This document shows positions 42,901 through 55,511 of a stretch of 64,000 nucleotides of DNA, one piece after another. The stretch is from Leptasterias polaris (lineage: Eukaryota; Echinodermata; Asteroidea; Forcipulatida; Asteriidae), in assembly GCA_037783415.1 (NCBI GenBank), contig JAZGTN010000068.1, positions 558,001 to 622,000 on the forward strand. The letters are read 5' to 3'. The notes beneath the pieces are model-generated. The model saw only the letters and a program-made list of their open reading frames with translations, did not search any database and was not told the origin of the DNA. The stretch's first letter is position 1, and each line of letters opens with the position of its first letter. The position numbers and the translations under genes are program-made.

Positions 42901-44989
42901 ATGGGTATGAGACCTCTTTGATGGATGTGGACTAGATGGATGTGGACTAGAGACTAGAGTGTTCACTCTGCCCAACGTCCTCCATCACCAAGAAGATGTG
43001 GAAGAGCGAAAATGCAAGTATTGCAAAATTATCCAGATCAACCAACGCATATGGGACATTTGAAAAGGCTTCAAAACACTTGGACACATGTCATTATAAC
43101 TACGGCATACAAGTTAAACACACACAAACAACCTTATGGATTGGTTTTGTGGGGTCCTGCTATAATTGTTGTTCAAATGTGTTCCTTCCTAAAAAAGTCC
43201 AAGTTGAACAAAGACAAACTTTGTGGGCTCTATAGTTCAATTGTGTAAAAGACCCGACAAGGGCCCGTTCGTAAGCCCAGCATTACGCATTCCGGGTTTT
43301 ATCAATGGATGAACATCAGCTCCTAGGTGTCAATTTCACAAAGGAAAACTAACAATAATGTCTTTGGGAAGTTGTTTCCGACGTATTGAAAAGTTAGCTA
43401 TTTATTTCTTTTTCCATTTTGGAGGTCAAAATTCACTCGCTGATAAGTCCATCTAAAGCTTTTGTATACTTTGTAAACTTCCAATGCCTCGGGAGCTATT
43501 GACTTTCCACCTACAACCATCATATCCCTGTACAAAAATGCAGTGACCCATTTTTCTCAGAATGATGTCATCAGATGTTTTTGATGCTGACAATTTTTGC
43601 ACAGGGACGGAAGGGTATCGAATGCAATGGCAATTTACACCATTTTAATGTGAGGTTAGAAACTTGAAATGTTTTCCCCACTGTATTTGAAAATGAGTTC
43701 ATTAAAAAATTGTATTGGTCACTTCCCTTCCTCTTTAACGATGATTCTTGTCGTTAGATCTTTATTCAAAACGGTGCTGTTCAATCATGCATGCATTGCT
43801 GCATGGAAAAGAAGTGCAATTTTGCACGTGATTGACCCTCAGAGCCGCCGGTTTCAGGCACACAGGACGTGTCACACCATAGAGAAAGGGCCCTATATAG
43901 GCCTCTACAATCAATGTTTAAGTTTTGTAGATAATACAGAAAACGTCGAGGACTACTTCAACGAGTGGAACTGTGGTGTAAGTATTTTTATTTAGTGATA
44001 AAGGTAAATTACCAATAATGCAGCCGCAGTTTTTTAAATAATTTAAACCGAATTAGGTCAACGTTGTTATAAAAATTCCGTTGACCTTTATTGTATGGTG
44101 ATTTGGGCTTCGGAATAGTTCACTTAGCTCACTTGAGTAAAATAGGCCAAATGTGGTTAAGGGTGTTTGCTTGAAATACAGTAGCTTTGAAGAGATGAGC
44201 AAGACAACTGAATTAGTTGTGATCTCGCAGCAATAACAGTGGCTGAGCAGTCTAGGTGCACCTGACTCAAGCTTTGGTGTTCACCAAGGGACTAAAGTAT
44301 TGCCTCGTCACAATATATACACACACTCCAGCCCCCCCCCCCCCCCGCCCCCGCCTCTCACACTGTTGTTCAAGTCTGGAGGTCAGACCGTGCAATGAGA
44401 TCCAACAATGACAGGGAGAGTGGGGTCCCAGCGAGTTTTGGCCGGAATTGTACAGGTCAAATGTTATGTACGCGTTCAGGCCATTATCGAATAATAAAAT
44501 AACTAAACTAGACATGGCCTACACGTCTATGGTCTAGCCAACACATGGGCAACCTGCGGTGAAGTACCCGAGAGGTAGTTTGTAGATTGGTCCTGAAACA
44601 GAAAACAGAAACTCATTAGTGTCACATTGGAAAACAGCGCGTACCTGATTGTTTGCGTCACGTAATATACCTTTACCATGGTGTGGCTATCTTGTTTTTT
44701 TCTCCAATCCAAATCATTGTAACCAAACCGAGGCTGGAGGAAGAAATAGTCTGATACCTTTCTTGTGCAATGAGTGTTAGCTTTCATTACTGCTGTTGGA
44801 TACGGGGAACAAGACCAAGATGGTGGCAGCGTGATAAGGGTCTTTTTGCTTAGCATTCGCTAAAGTGTGAACCGGGCTTTACATGAACACGTGTAGCTTA
44901 ACATTTCGTGCGTTGAATTTATGGCTTTCCATAATTTTCCAACCTGGTTGGCAAAAACTCGGGCTGTGATGTTGCTATAGAAATGTCTT

Positions 44990-45640
44990 AATATACCTTA
45001 GTACTGATGACGTCATAGTTTGTTTACCACTTTGCAGAAGAATGAGAAACCATCGTGTCTCTTCACTACTGTCGGAAATACACGTAGTACCCAGTTACCG
45101 CACTTAAAATGTAGAGTCATAGATTGGTTTTTGTCAACGTAATGATAATTCATAGGCCAAGTGATAAATGCAGATACAATTATTAAAGTCACATATTATG
45201 AATATTTCAGCTGAAAACAGTGTCTATACTACTACTAGCTGAGAAAATAGCAAAAGAATCTGATCTGCTGAGAAAAACAGCAAGAAAATAGGTCATGGTA
45301 TTTGTACATAAACGTCGAATCCATCCACGTTTTGCGAGGTGACAGCGGATTGTGAATAGGTCTAACAACCGCGATTGGAGACACACCATCAGGAATCTGA
45401 CAAAAGGTTCATGCATGAATCGTTTCTCAGATTCAAATTTGTTGGCGTGAAAATATAAACAAACCATATCACTTCAGGGGAATCTTTTCCAACAATAGTT
45501 TATAATATCAACTCTTGTAGTGCGTCTCACCAAGCAAGTTTTATGGTCATTAATTTTTGGAGTAGTTTGTATTACCAATCTATGACCCTACATTAAGCAA
45601 TGCGGTAAACAAACCGTGACGTCATCAATACGGGGGTCTT
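44990..45640. repeat. Large fold-back repeat
   Basis: Left ACTGATGACGTCATAGTTTG with ATGTAGAGTCATAGATTGG pairs with right CCAATCTATGACCCTACAT and CAAACCGTGACGTCATCAAT. About 650 bp end to end; noncoding. 45641-46498 shows nothing recognisable. Confidence 0.6.
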
Positions 45641-46498
45641 TTGGATCTCATAATTCAGAACTAGTTTAGACCTGCCATGAATATATTTAACATGATAAGG
45701 CGTTATTTGAATTGCGTATTTTGTGTGTGTTTCTTGTTGTTGTAATTTCTATTAATAATACATGAGCGATTTTAAGCCTTGCAATCATTGTAAAAATATG
45801 TAAGCCAATGTATAACATAGGTTAACAAAAATGAGATAAACTAGGTATTTATTCCTACCTCCATGGTTTTACGTCTTAAACAATGCCTAAGACACCAGCA
45901 AAGGGTCAAAAACAAAATGTATTCATAATGACGGTGTGGCAGGAGATTCTCTTCGCCATACGGCGAACCGTGTAAACTTCTCCTGACAGCGCCTTCTTTT
46001 GAATATACCTCCTTCAGCCCATGTTAATTTCCTATAATGGGAACATTATAATCTCCAAGGACAGATTTTCCTAGGACACCGGCAGTGAGATCCCAAACCC
46101 TACATTATCCTATACAGAATGACCAATGACCGGCTACAGGAGAATAATCTCCCCGGTTGAATACACACCAAAGTAAATCCAACTAGTAGATAAAGGCCCT
46201 CCGTAGGCATTGCGACTACAGTCTTACGACTTCAGTATCAAAAGCTATTGGAACGAAAAAAGTACAGAAGAAAGTTTTGAATACGGTCTCCCGTCCGTCC
46301 GGATTTGATTGTGATCTCCAGGTATGTTTTTGATGGCCCCGGTGTGTGTAGGCCTATAGGCCCTACTCCTCAATGACATCCTCTGTCACAAAGTGGAATG
46401 TTTAACTATACAACACTGTCAACATATTTAACTGATCTTTACAGAAAATATAGTTTCTCATCGCAAGGCGATAGGCAATTGTATTTGTAGTTCTATCT

Positions 46499-47028
46499 TA
46501 AGCCCCCATCACACCAAACTCGTTCTCACTACGTTCTGAAAAATGTAGCTAAACGGGCTTGAACTGTGTGCAAACGGAGTGGACGTAGTAGCAACTTGTT
46601 ATCAGTCTGTGTACGAACTTCATGGACGGGCTCGGACGGGTTTGATTGGGATGGTGCTCCAGAACTTTGAGCCTGCTCAACATTTTCGGGCGACCATTCC
46701 GTCCTGCAATAGACGGAGTGGCAACGTACTTAAAACGAGATGGACGTACTACGAACGGAATTGCCGTACTTGCAACGAAGTAGAACTAGTTACGAACCGG
46801 TTTAAACTGACTACAGATGGGCTTGGACTGAGGTGAACGGGCAATTTTCCGAAATCTGAAATTGATATAAACGGACAGCAGACGGGATAAAGACGCGGAT
46901 GGACGGGTCACATTATCTACATTGTCCGGCCAAAGCTATACGTTCTAGCCAGACCACAACCCGTTTTACGTGTTTTTTTAGGACGGGTTCGGACGTTTTA
47001 AGGACTAGTTTGGTGTGACTCAGGCTTT
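46499..47028. mobile_element. MITE with TCACACCAAACT ends and GGACGGGT-rich interior
   Basis: Left AGCCCCCATCACACCAAACT and right AGTTTGGTGTGACTCAGGCT are inverted. The interior repeats ACGGACGGGTT/ACGAACGG words on both strands. The related word CATCACACGAAATTTCT at 49977 may be a relic end. Confidence 0.6.
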
Positions 47029-47372
47029 AGAACCTGAAGCGTTTCCATAAGCAAACGTTTCGTAATATAGCATCGTAGCAATGCTCATTGTCTGCACTGA
47101 CCCAATGTTGCATCAAAAGAGTTGCTGACTGAAATCACATTTCAGCCCTAGTTGCCTGACTGTGTTGTCTGACTTCAGTGCTCGATTATCTGCAATTTTG
47201 CAAACTCAGTAAAATAACGGACATCTTTGATTTACCTTCAATGTGTGCGTTGTTTTGCCACATACCGTAAGACAGTTGGTTTTAACATCGGTGCGATTAG
47301 TGTGTGTTATTCATATTTGTAAAAAAAATTCTCTCTTTTTGGTTCATCGTTTCCTCAGATTTACAAACAACC

Positions 47373-50300
47373 ATGAAACCCACGGACACTATTAGAACTC
47401 TTCATGAGATTCTGAGGCATGTTAGTGTTGAACCGATCATGTTCATCATTTCAATGACGACGTTTATGCGCCAGCCTACCAACCAACTCCTCGTCTTACA
47501 AAAAGTTTGTCTTCTTAACTACAACACCACGGCATGCAGTCACGGCGCCAACATAACCAGTGATGTTGAGAATGACATCCAAGCCGACGCAGCTTACTGG
47601 AATTTCTACCTGAAGATGGCACTTTTAATTCCTGGGGCGACGGTATCCTCCCTCTACGGTCCGCTCAGTGACAAACTCGGGCGCCGATTATTCTTGATCA
47701 TCCCGTCCGTGGGAAACATCTTCGGGGCGGTAGCTTTAATCATACAGTCCAAGATTCCTCTGATGCCGCTGGAATATCTAATTGCGAGTGAAATTATTGT
47801 CGGACTGTCGGGCAACGTCGTGACCACGTATGTGGTAGCAAAAAGCTACCTGTGCGACATAACCGACCGAACCAACCGGACTAAACGACTGGGAGTTATC
47901 AAGTCTATGTCATATTTTGGCGGGCCTTTGGGGGCTTTCTTGTCAGGCATTCTTGTTGATGGAGAAGGCTTCGCTGCTGTTTATTATATCATAGTCGCTA
48001 TCCATGCTTTCATTCTTATCTATGTAGCCATTTGGCTTGAGGAGATCCGAGGGGAGAGTAACCACGAGGAGGGGGGTGAAATAGAGTTAGAGGAAGGGGT
48101 GGGGGAGCACAGCAAGCACGAGGAAGGGGAAGAAAAGGAGAGACGCGAAACGACGGATGAAGCATCAACACGGAAGGAAAATATTAAGATAGATGACAAT
48201 GTCAATGAAGGTAACGCCATGTGTCGGATCTGTTGTGGGTCTGGTCAGGTACTCACCGAAGTGGTCAAGGGGATTGAAAATATGTTGCTGGTGTGTTTCC
48301 GAGGGAGAGTCGGCTTCAGACGGAAGCATCTTCTTATCGTCCAGCTCATCGGCATTATTCATAACATTGGATCCACAGGTAGGTTACTTCATAATAGAAT
48401 TCTAAAAGTTGTACATTACTGTATCCTACAACCTCGAAGTGATATATTTTCATTACAAGTTTGTCTAGCACATCATCAAAAACTCTTAGGTGCTTCCCTC
48501 TGCAGGTCTCAAGAAAATCAAACAATGCCATATTATAGATGCAGCATTGACCTGGCTTTCTTTTCTAGTCTGACACTCTAAGCTGTTCCTCAAACGAAAG
48601 AAAAAGAATATAATTGCCACTCATCTGTCTTAGGCTGACGCCAGCATTGTCACCCCAGATTGTTTTAGTAGGTTGGTGTAACATGGCTGCAAGAACACCC
48701 CTCTGATTGTGAATAACAAAAATAGAATGCAACAGAAACTTAGTACAGTACATGTGTGCTACTGTAGCCCACACAACAAAGACAGCACCACAAACACATT
48801 TCTTGAAAATTTCGCTCAAAATGTTGATTAAATCGATTTTCTGTGTGAGTTTAGGGGGCTCCCCCTCCCCTCCCTACGCACCACTCGGTGCACTTAAGAA
48901 TTCACATTTCAGGGTGCCCGCGGTGGGTGCTACATATCCCACACTTCAAACCTTTGCACTAAATATATTCAATAAACCCCGCCGGGCTCCCGGACTAATT
49001 ATGACATGAGTTGAGCCTAGATTATAGCAATACCAGATTTTTAATAAAATGCAGAATAACTTGTTATCAACTTGTTTTCAAGGCCCAATGGCATGAGCCA
49101 ATTAGAGATATGGTGGCCACATTGCAGTTGCTTTTGGTTTGGGTAAATCTGTTCGTAAAAAAGGCTTACTGAATGACCGAACCAACACAAAGCAATGGCA
49201 TCTTTATAAGAAACATCATAACTAGGCGTGGGTTATCATACATTATGTACTGACCTCGAATTGAAGAAAACTATTTTTAACAATTGTAATATAATCTATT
49301 TCACCGTTAATCACAGCCGAGAGCGATTTGACTGTACTGTACACCAAGCATTCACCGTTGAACTGGTCAGCAACAACCATCGGTGTTTTCTTTACACTGA
49401 GAACCGTTCTGAAGGCCATAACCCTTTCCACGGGACTGCCCTTATTTCTAAAGGTAAAAATACCAATATATAATGTATACATGGCTTTTGGTAATAAACA
49501 CAACTTGCAATTAAAACAACGAAAAAGGTTTATGATTTTCAGTTGCCGATACTTTTGTGCATGTGCGTTCTTACAATTTGAACGCAATAAGGCTTTATTT
49601 CAATTTGCAACAATCGAAATTAACAATGGTAATTTTGGGATCATCACGTGTTGTTAAACCGAGTTTGACTGTTTTTCATGTCAACACTTGTATAATCGAA
49701 CTTTCAGATTGAAACTGTGTTATTTCCCATGAAAATAATACAAATTACTCTTAGATGCATTAAATCCACAATCCCAATTCGATGAGAGGCTCATTTTGTG
49801 TGACCCTTCCAGTATTGTATTTACAAGGGTGCAGAATGCACCACAGCCAAACAATGGAATCGTAGTCAACCCCAACGTTTTTCTTCGTAGTGCTGGTGTC
49901 ATAGCAGTTTTTGTCTCCCCGTCTTAACATGGGCTGAAGAAAGTTGATTCAATAAGGGCGCCATCACACGAAATTTCTGAAAAATTTGCCGTATGGGGGA
50001 CAGAACCTCGAGGGGACAAAATCTCCTGCCTCACCGGTTGTAGCGGGAAAAACAATCTGCGTACATTTTTACAACTTTTTCAAGTAAGGCTTCTTGCACG
50101 CATGTTGAGAATGTTGATCAGTCCTGTATATACATTCAAGGAGAGTGCGACTGGGACACGGGGAATTTGCGAGTAGGCCAACCACATGAAGGGAAGGAAG
50201 ATGATTACAAAGAATTTGTGTACAACTAGTAACGTTGAGCTTTATGTTTAACACCGATGCAAATATTATTATTAAGGTACATGCAATGGACATGGGAAAC

Positions 50301-53300
50301 GTCATCAGGGGGGCCCACTGTATGTAATTACATTTCTGCTCAGTCACCTGCATTGTGCATCCCGATATGTGGAGATTATGCAGTATCACCAGAATGACGT
50401 GTTTGCGGTGTCCATTGCCAAATACAGGGTTCGAATTGGACTCTCGAAACGGGCACGCTTGCCTGTCCAGGGGTTGAGATTTCTGCTGTCTAATTCGGGT
50501 TCGAGTCCCATTAATTTGAGTATGGGGCCTACTGGTGTGTTTTTTCTGCAGGACTAGAGAAGCACTGAATATACAGTGCTTACCATGACAGTGTTACGGT
50601 AAAACCTTGATATTTTTTTTTTTCTTTCAACAGCTTGTTAAGCATCATTCACTGCGACTTGATCTGAGCCTGGCCTCCTTTGGTATAATATCTACAACAT
50701 TAGCTCTCGTCATGATATCATTTGCACAGACTACTACATTAATGATGATAGGTATGTACGGAGATCGAGCAATACTTCAGGCTATCAGCTGCTTAAGGTG
50801 GAACCCACTCCCTTAATTTGAAAACCCACAAAGACGTCATTTTTTAACAACTCCCTATTTTCCAAAAGAAAGTTTAGACACTTCATTTTTCAGAAAAGAA
50901 AACCAAAGCGTTAAATAACAATTAATAATTATGCACTGTTAACCACTTTTGAAACTAAGGCCTATTAGGCCCTACTCGCGCAAAGTGTGTGATTTACGAT
51001 TGATTTTCTCCTTTTTCCCCATCAGCTCCTTTTGTCGGGATGTTTGTTGGCTTTCCAAGCCTCATTCTAAATGCTATAAAATCAAAGCTAGTCGAGCCTC
51101 ACGAATACGGTAAGTATTGTTTAGTTTTACCTCACTTTTTGAAAAATCTTCGACAGCGCTTTTGTGTACATAATATTATTTGTAGTTGCTCCAAGAACGA
51201 GAAAACTCGGCGTTGAAGGGAGTGCTTGCTGAATAAAAGGGGCACAGACTAATGTACGTACCAGCCTCGGTTTGAGTATATAAATTTGATATGCAACATA
51301 CAGGGTGACTGCACAATGATAGAGATCCATAGCAGTGTTGTTTTTTCTTCTTAACAAATATAGTGCATCTCCAGTCAGGTTTTGTTTAATTTTAAATAAA
51401 CTCATAGAAAAGGACAATCATAAAATGTAAAAATAATGTTAATATTGTTTTCTTAATAATAGTCACATAGGGTGTCCTACTTATTATCCTTGCTGCTGTT
51501 CTGTGTTTGTTGTTTTTGTTGTATCTCCACGGATAGATGAGTTTGATCTTACGGTTCTTGTTTGTGTGTTCGATGCTGACGTTTGTGTCATGGGGCTGGG
51601 GGGCAATTGTCTTTGTTTACGGGCATGTTAAAATCTCTTGCCTCTTTTATCAACAGGAGCTCTCTTCGCGTTCACTGCTCTTGTACAAACACTGACCTCA
51701 ACGGCAGGAACAGCAATGTTTAGCAGCATCTACGCAGCATCGCTATCAGTCTGGCCGGGATTGGCTTTCATGGTTACGGCCTTAATTTACGTGGTGTCGC
51801 TCGGCTTAATTTTGTGAGTGTAAAGATGGTTTATTGACCTGAAAGTTCCCATCGGGGTGAAAATCATAAATTTGCAATTGTAATCATTACAGGTATAAAA
51901 GATCGCTGGGATGGGGAAATAATGATTATGATTTTAATGCCTACTTGTTTTAAGCGATACTTTTGTCAGCTTTTGTTAGAACGTATTTTGAAGTATTTAG
52001 GACTTATTATTTAGCATAAACCAAACCACTGACAGAAACTGCTACTCACCGTTTTCTTGAAAGCGTGACGACCCAATATTATGAAATTCAATGAATGTAT
52101 GTTTTTCTCAATGGAATGCACAGATCAGATAAAGAGTAGTATTATTTTGGTTTCACCTTGTACAATAAGCACTGTATAATAATCGGTGCTTTCCAAGTCT
52201 TGCGGGAAAACAAATTCACAGGCCAAGTCGCACGGGATTCGACCGCGGCCCAAGCAACCTGTAGATTTCCCCTGCATCTGCATGACTCGGAAAGCATTTT
52301 GTGCACTGTCCTTATTACACATTGGTGTAAAGGTAAACAATCTAAATAATACTGCAGTGTCATGTTGTTTGAATACCATAACTTTAATTGTGTGTTAGTT
52401 TAATAGTTTGAAGGCCTTGATGGACACAATACGAAGAAGAAGAAAATTGAAGGCTTGACAGCACACAGGGAAGACTACATTCAGCAACGCAATTTTATGT
52501 TAAAACGACCTATATGAAAAGTAGGTTACATAAAACAGCAGAATGGTGTTAACATCGCTGTTTTACTTTTTCAGATACCTCTGGTTCGATATGAAGAAAG
52601 CAGCAGAGGATGATCAGATTTATAAAAGTGGTGGGTATCATTGTATAAAATTAAACAATAACAAAATAATATTATTACGCTTGCATTAATCCACCCATAG
52701 GTTCTCAAGGGAATGACACAGGAATAAATAGAAATAGAAAACACTTTACTTTGTATCTGGTGAGTTACGTGTTATTAAAAACCTTATAAATAACCATAAA
52801 GAAAATAGAATTGGCTGTTGCAAACTGCTTACCAACCAAAATGACCTGCGGTATAAATGCAAAATTTAGTTAGTGGCCTGACGTTTCGACCCTAACACAC
52901 ATATAAACATGTATACAAGTGTAACAAGAGCAGTCAAGTGGAAATACATGAAGAGAGAGAGGGGGAGAGAAGCAGAAAGCATTCAGAGAGTTACATAATG
53001 TAACCAGAGCGCGTACACAACCTTGTGTGACGCGGCCCGACAAGAAACATTTTTGCCGTTGAGAAAATGGTGCTAACCCATCTATGTGATATTAGATTAA
53101 AAGTGATATTAGAATTAGTCCCTCGAGGTGGTACCAATAATTATGTGAAATTTCAGCCCCTGGCTCATGGACTATCTATAACACAATAAACTGTCACACA
53201 CCAGTTCACTGCCAACATTTTGTAAAGTGAAATTTGTTTGTAAAATTAGAACCCATGGTGGGACAGCACAGAGAGTGATCCCTCTAGTTCTACTATACAG

Positions 53301-53629
53301 ACTGACGTGATTACCATTAAAGAGATTCTTTTCATGGTGTGACCAATAACCTATTTACCATAATCCACCCCTGGTGGGACATATCCTTCCGATGAGGATA
53401 CTTATGCGCCTCTCGCACATGTAAGTTTCTTTTCAGCAAGCTCAGCCAACACAATTCTACTCCAAGGTAGTACTGCCACCCTGGTAATTGTTCCTGGGTG
53501 ATGCCCACACCTGTCCCTATATCATCTTCCCATCACAGTGTTTCAAACCCCCTTTCACTTTTTTAAATTACAGATGATGGAAGCGAGTATGAAAAAGTGG
53601 ACACCATAGACGATGGGGAGTCCGACTAA
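47373..53629 (+). CDS. SLC46-like MFS transporter B (7 coding exons)
   Basis: Predicted 537-residue paralogue of gene A. Coding exons: 47373-48378, 49317-49453, 50634-50751, 51026-51109, 51657-51813, 52575-52630, 53574-53629. Intron phases (1,0,1,1,2,1) and the lengths of exons 2-5 (137, 118, 84, 157) are identical to gene A. The frame stays open upstream to 47304, but the acceptor AG at 47357-47358 and alignment with gene A favour ATG 47373. It keeps VEPIMF at 19-24, a motif-A loop GPLSDKLGRR, and sequons NTT and NIT in the first outer loop. The TM6-TM7 loop is much longer than in A and very acidic (EEGGEIELEEGVGEH, then EEGEEKERR). Likely a plasma or endolysosomal membrane solute carrier; substrate unknown. 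Confidence 0.88.
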
Positions 53630-54180
53630 GAAACTGAATAATATTCCTACGAAGCTTGTTGAGAAGAAAACCCTCCGAAGACATCTAACAATGCTGTCCG
53701 ATAAAGTGTTATCACAATGGTTTACAATAACATTGTCTGCCATGGCGTAAAGCTCGAGAACAGAAATAAGTCAAACTTCTTTACGTCTTCCAGATCCAGA
53801 ACACGCAGTACTTCTCACGGAAATATACAAATGGAAATATAAAGTCCGTAAACCAGGGATGAGATTGACGAATGTGAACATTCCTGGAAAATGGCTCGCG
53901 AGTCTGGGTTCCCCTTTATTCTTTAGCCAGAACCTCTCAGGTGTCACAAATCATGGGGTTTAACAGACTCATGTGCATCACCAGAAAAACACGAGTTTGA
54001 ACACAATGTGGAGTATTTCTTTCTCCCCGTTTGGGGCTTGCTTTACTTCTCGAGGAAATTTGAGTTGGTTTTCTTGTGAACAAATTCCTGACATCAGGAA
54101 AAAATCATGAGAAAAAACATGCCTAGTAAACCAGTATAATTTATTGTTTGTTGATCCCGTTTTTAAAGGGAAGGTATACT

Positions 54181-55215
54181 TAATAATAATAATAATATTT
54201 AAAATTTATATTGCGCCCCTTACATACAAAATGATCAAAGGCGCAGAACACATGTTGTTAAAAAGCACAGAATGGAAGAAAACGACAAAGAAAAAAGACT
54301 GATCACCAGGCCAGTGCCCAAACAAAAGTATGGGGATACGTCTGTCCCGCCAACAGTGAACTAATAGTTACTTATTACATTGGCCTATCCCTGCTGGCAT
54401 CGGTAATGTTTTGACCTTTTCAGGAGACAGACGCCTCTAACCCTATCTATGCTAAAAATCTAAACTAACTGGCAAGGTGACCATAGAAGAAAGACACACT
54501 AAAAAGCGGCTTTAAAAAGGTGGGTTTTTATATTACATTTAAAAGAGGTAAGTTTCTGTTCGCTACGTATATGAAATGGTAGCGCATTCCAAAGCTTAGG
54601 GGCTGCCACAGAAAAAGCCCTATCACCAAATGTAGTCAACATTTTACCAGAAGGATAATCCAAGAAAATACCATTATTCCCTGACCTAAGTTGATATGAA
54701 GATACTTTCCGGATGGAAACAAGATCCTGTAAGTACTTTGGAGAAAGACCATGAAGAGCTTTGAAGGTCAACAAAAGGATTTTAAAATTAATCCTGTACG
54801 AAACAGGCAGCCAATGTAATTGACGAATTATAGGTGTAATGTGTTCAAACCGGTGTGTGTTAGTAACAATTCTGGCAGCAGCGTTTTGAACCCTTTGTAG
54901 TTTAGCTATCTGTGACTTGGGCAGACCATACAAAAGGCTATTACAATAATCTTCTAAAACTGGTTCAGAAGATAAAATAATGGATTCTAAATAATCGGCA
55001 AAATCAGTGATAAACCGATTAACTGTACAAGGGTGGCTAACTGAGTAAGGTGGCCTGTAAATGATTACAAGTCGTAATTTAAACGAATTAATCCCTACAG
55101 ACCATTCTGAAAACTCAAATGAATCTAATTCATCTCCAGCAATTTTCTTGACATTCAAATGATCACGAAACAGCAAAGCAGTGCCTCCCCCCACACGGTT
55201 TTTGGTAATTGCTAA
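54181..55215 (-). mobile_element. Internally deleted CR1/L2-group LINE
   Basis: 5'-truncated minus-strand LINE ending at a (ATT)n tail (54181-54200). It keeps an endonuclease piece and the RT C-terminal region but no RT core. Confidence 0.75.
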
Positions 55216-55278
55216 AAAAATAAATGACCATACAAATTTACTTTGGTAAAGAGCACCGAAGAGCTGTTGATACATCAT
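54499..55278 (-). pseudogene. LINE endonuclease fragment fused in frame to RT tail
   Basis: A 259-residue open frame. The first ~25 residues come from the host MITE. GGGTALLFRDHLNVKK to IYRPPYSVSHP is an apurinic-endonuclease-like segment (residues about 31-95). It passes directly into DYCNSLLYGLPKSQIAKLQ, RIVTNTHRFEHITPIIRQLHW and LTFKALHGLSPKYL, the conserved C-terminal region of CR1/L2-type polyproteins. The catalytic palm with its F-x-DD motif is absent. It is a deletion product and not a host gene. Confidence 0.75.
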
Positions 55279-55511
55279 TACTATTTGTTAGAAAAGACAC
55301 CTTAATGAAGTAATGTAGTTTTCGAGAAAGAGGTGATTTTTTTTTTTCACCCAAAAGTTTGAATCTGAGAAAGGCTTGCCTTTCTCAGGCATCTGAAAGC
55401 ACACAATTCTATGCAGCAATTTTTCACAGATTTGTTGTTTCAAGCATATATTTGGATACACCAAGTGAGGATAATAGCCTTTTACAATTACCAAAAGTAC
55501 CCTGCCTCCAA

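Larger units (their letters stand above)
54163..55511. mobile_element. TTAAAGGG-GGTATACT MITE, second copy, split by a LINE
   Basis: Left end TTAAAGGGAAGGTATACTT (54163) and the right part (about 55218-55511, ending CCAAAAGTACCCTGCC) match the MITE at 32573. LINE sequence occupies about 54181-55215. Confidence 0.7.

Noticed and set aside
43669..43995. 108-residue ORF in intergenic DNA
   Set aside because: No motif, no neighbouring exon, and composition like the surrounding DNA.
54499..55278. 259-residue ORF as a host gene
   Set aside because: Its two halves are a LINE endonuclease piece and an RT tail, with MITE-derived sequence at the start.
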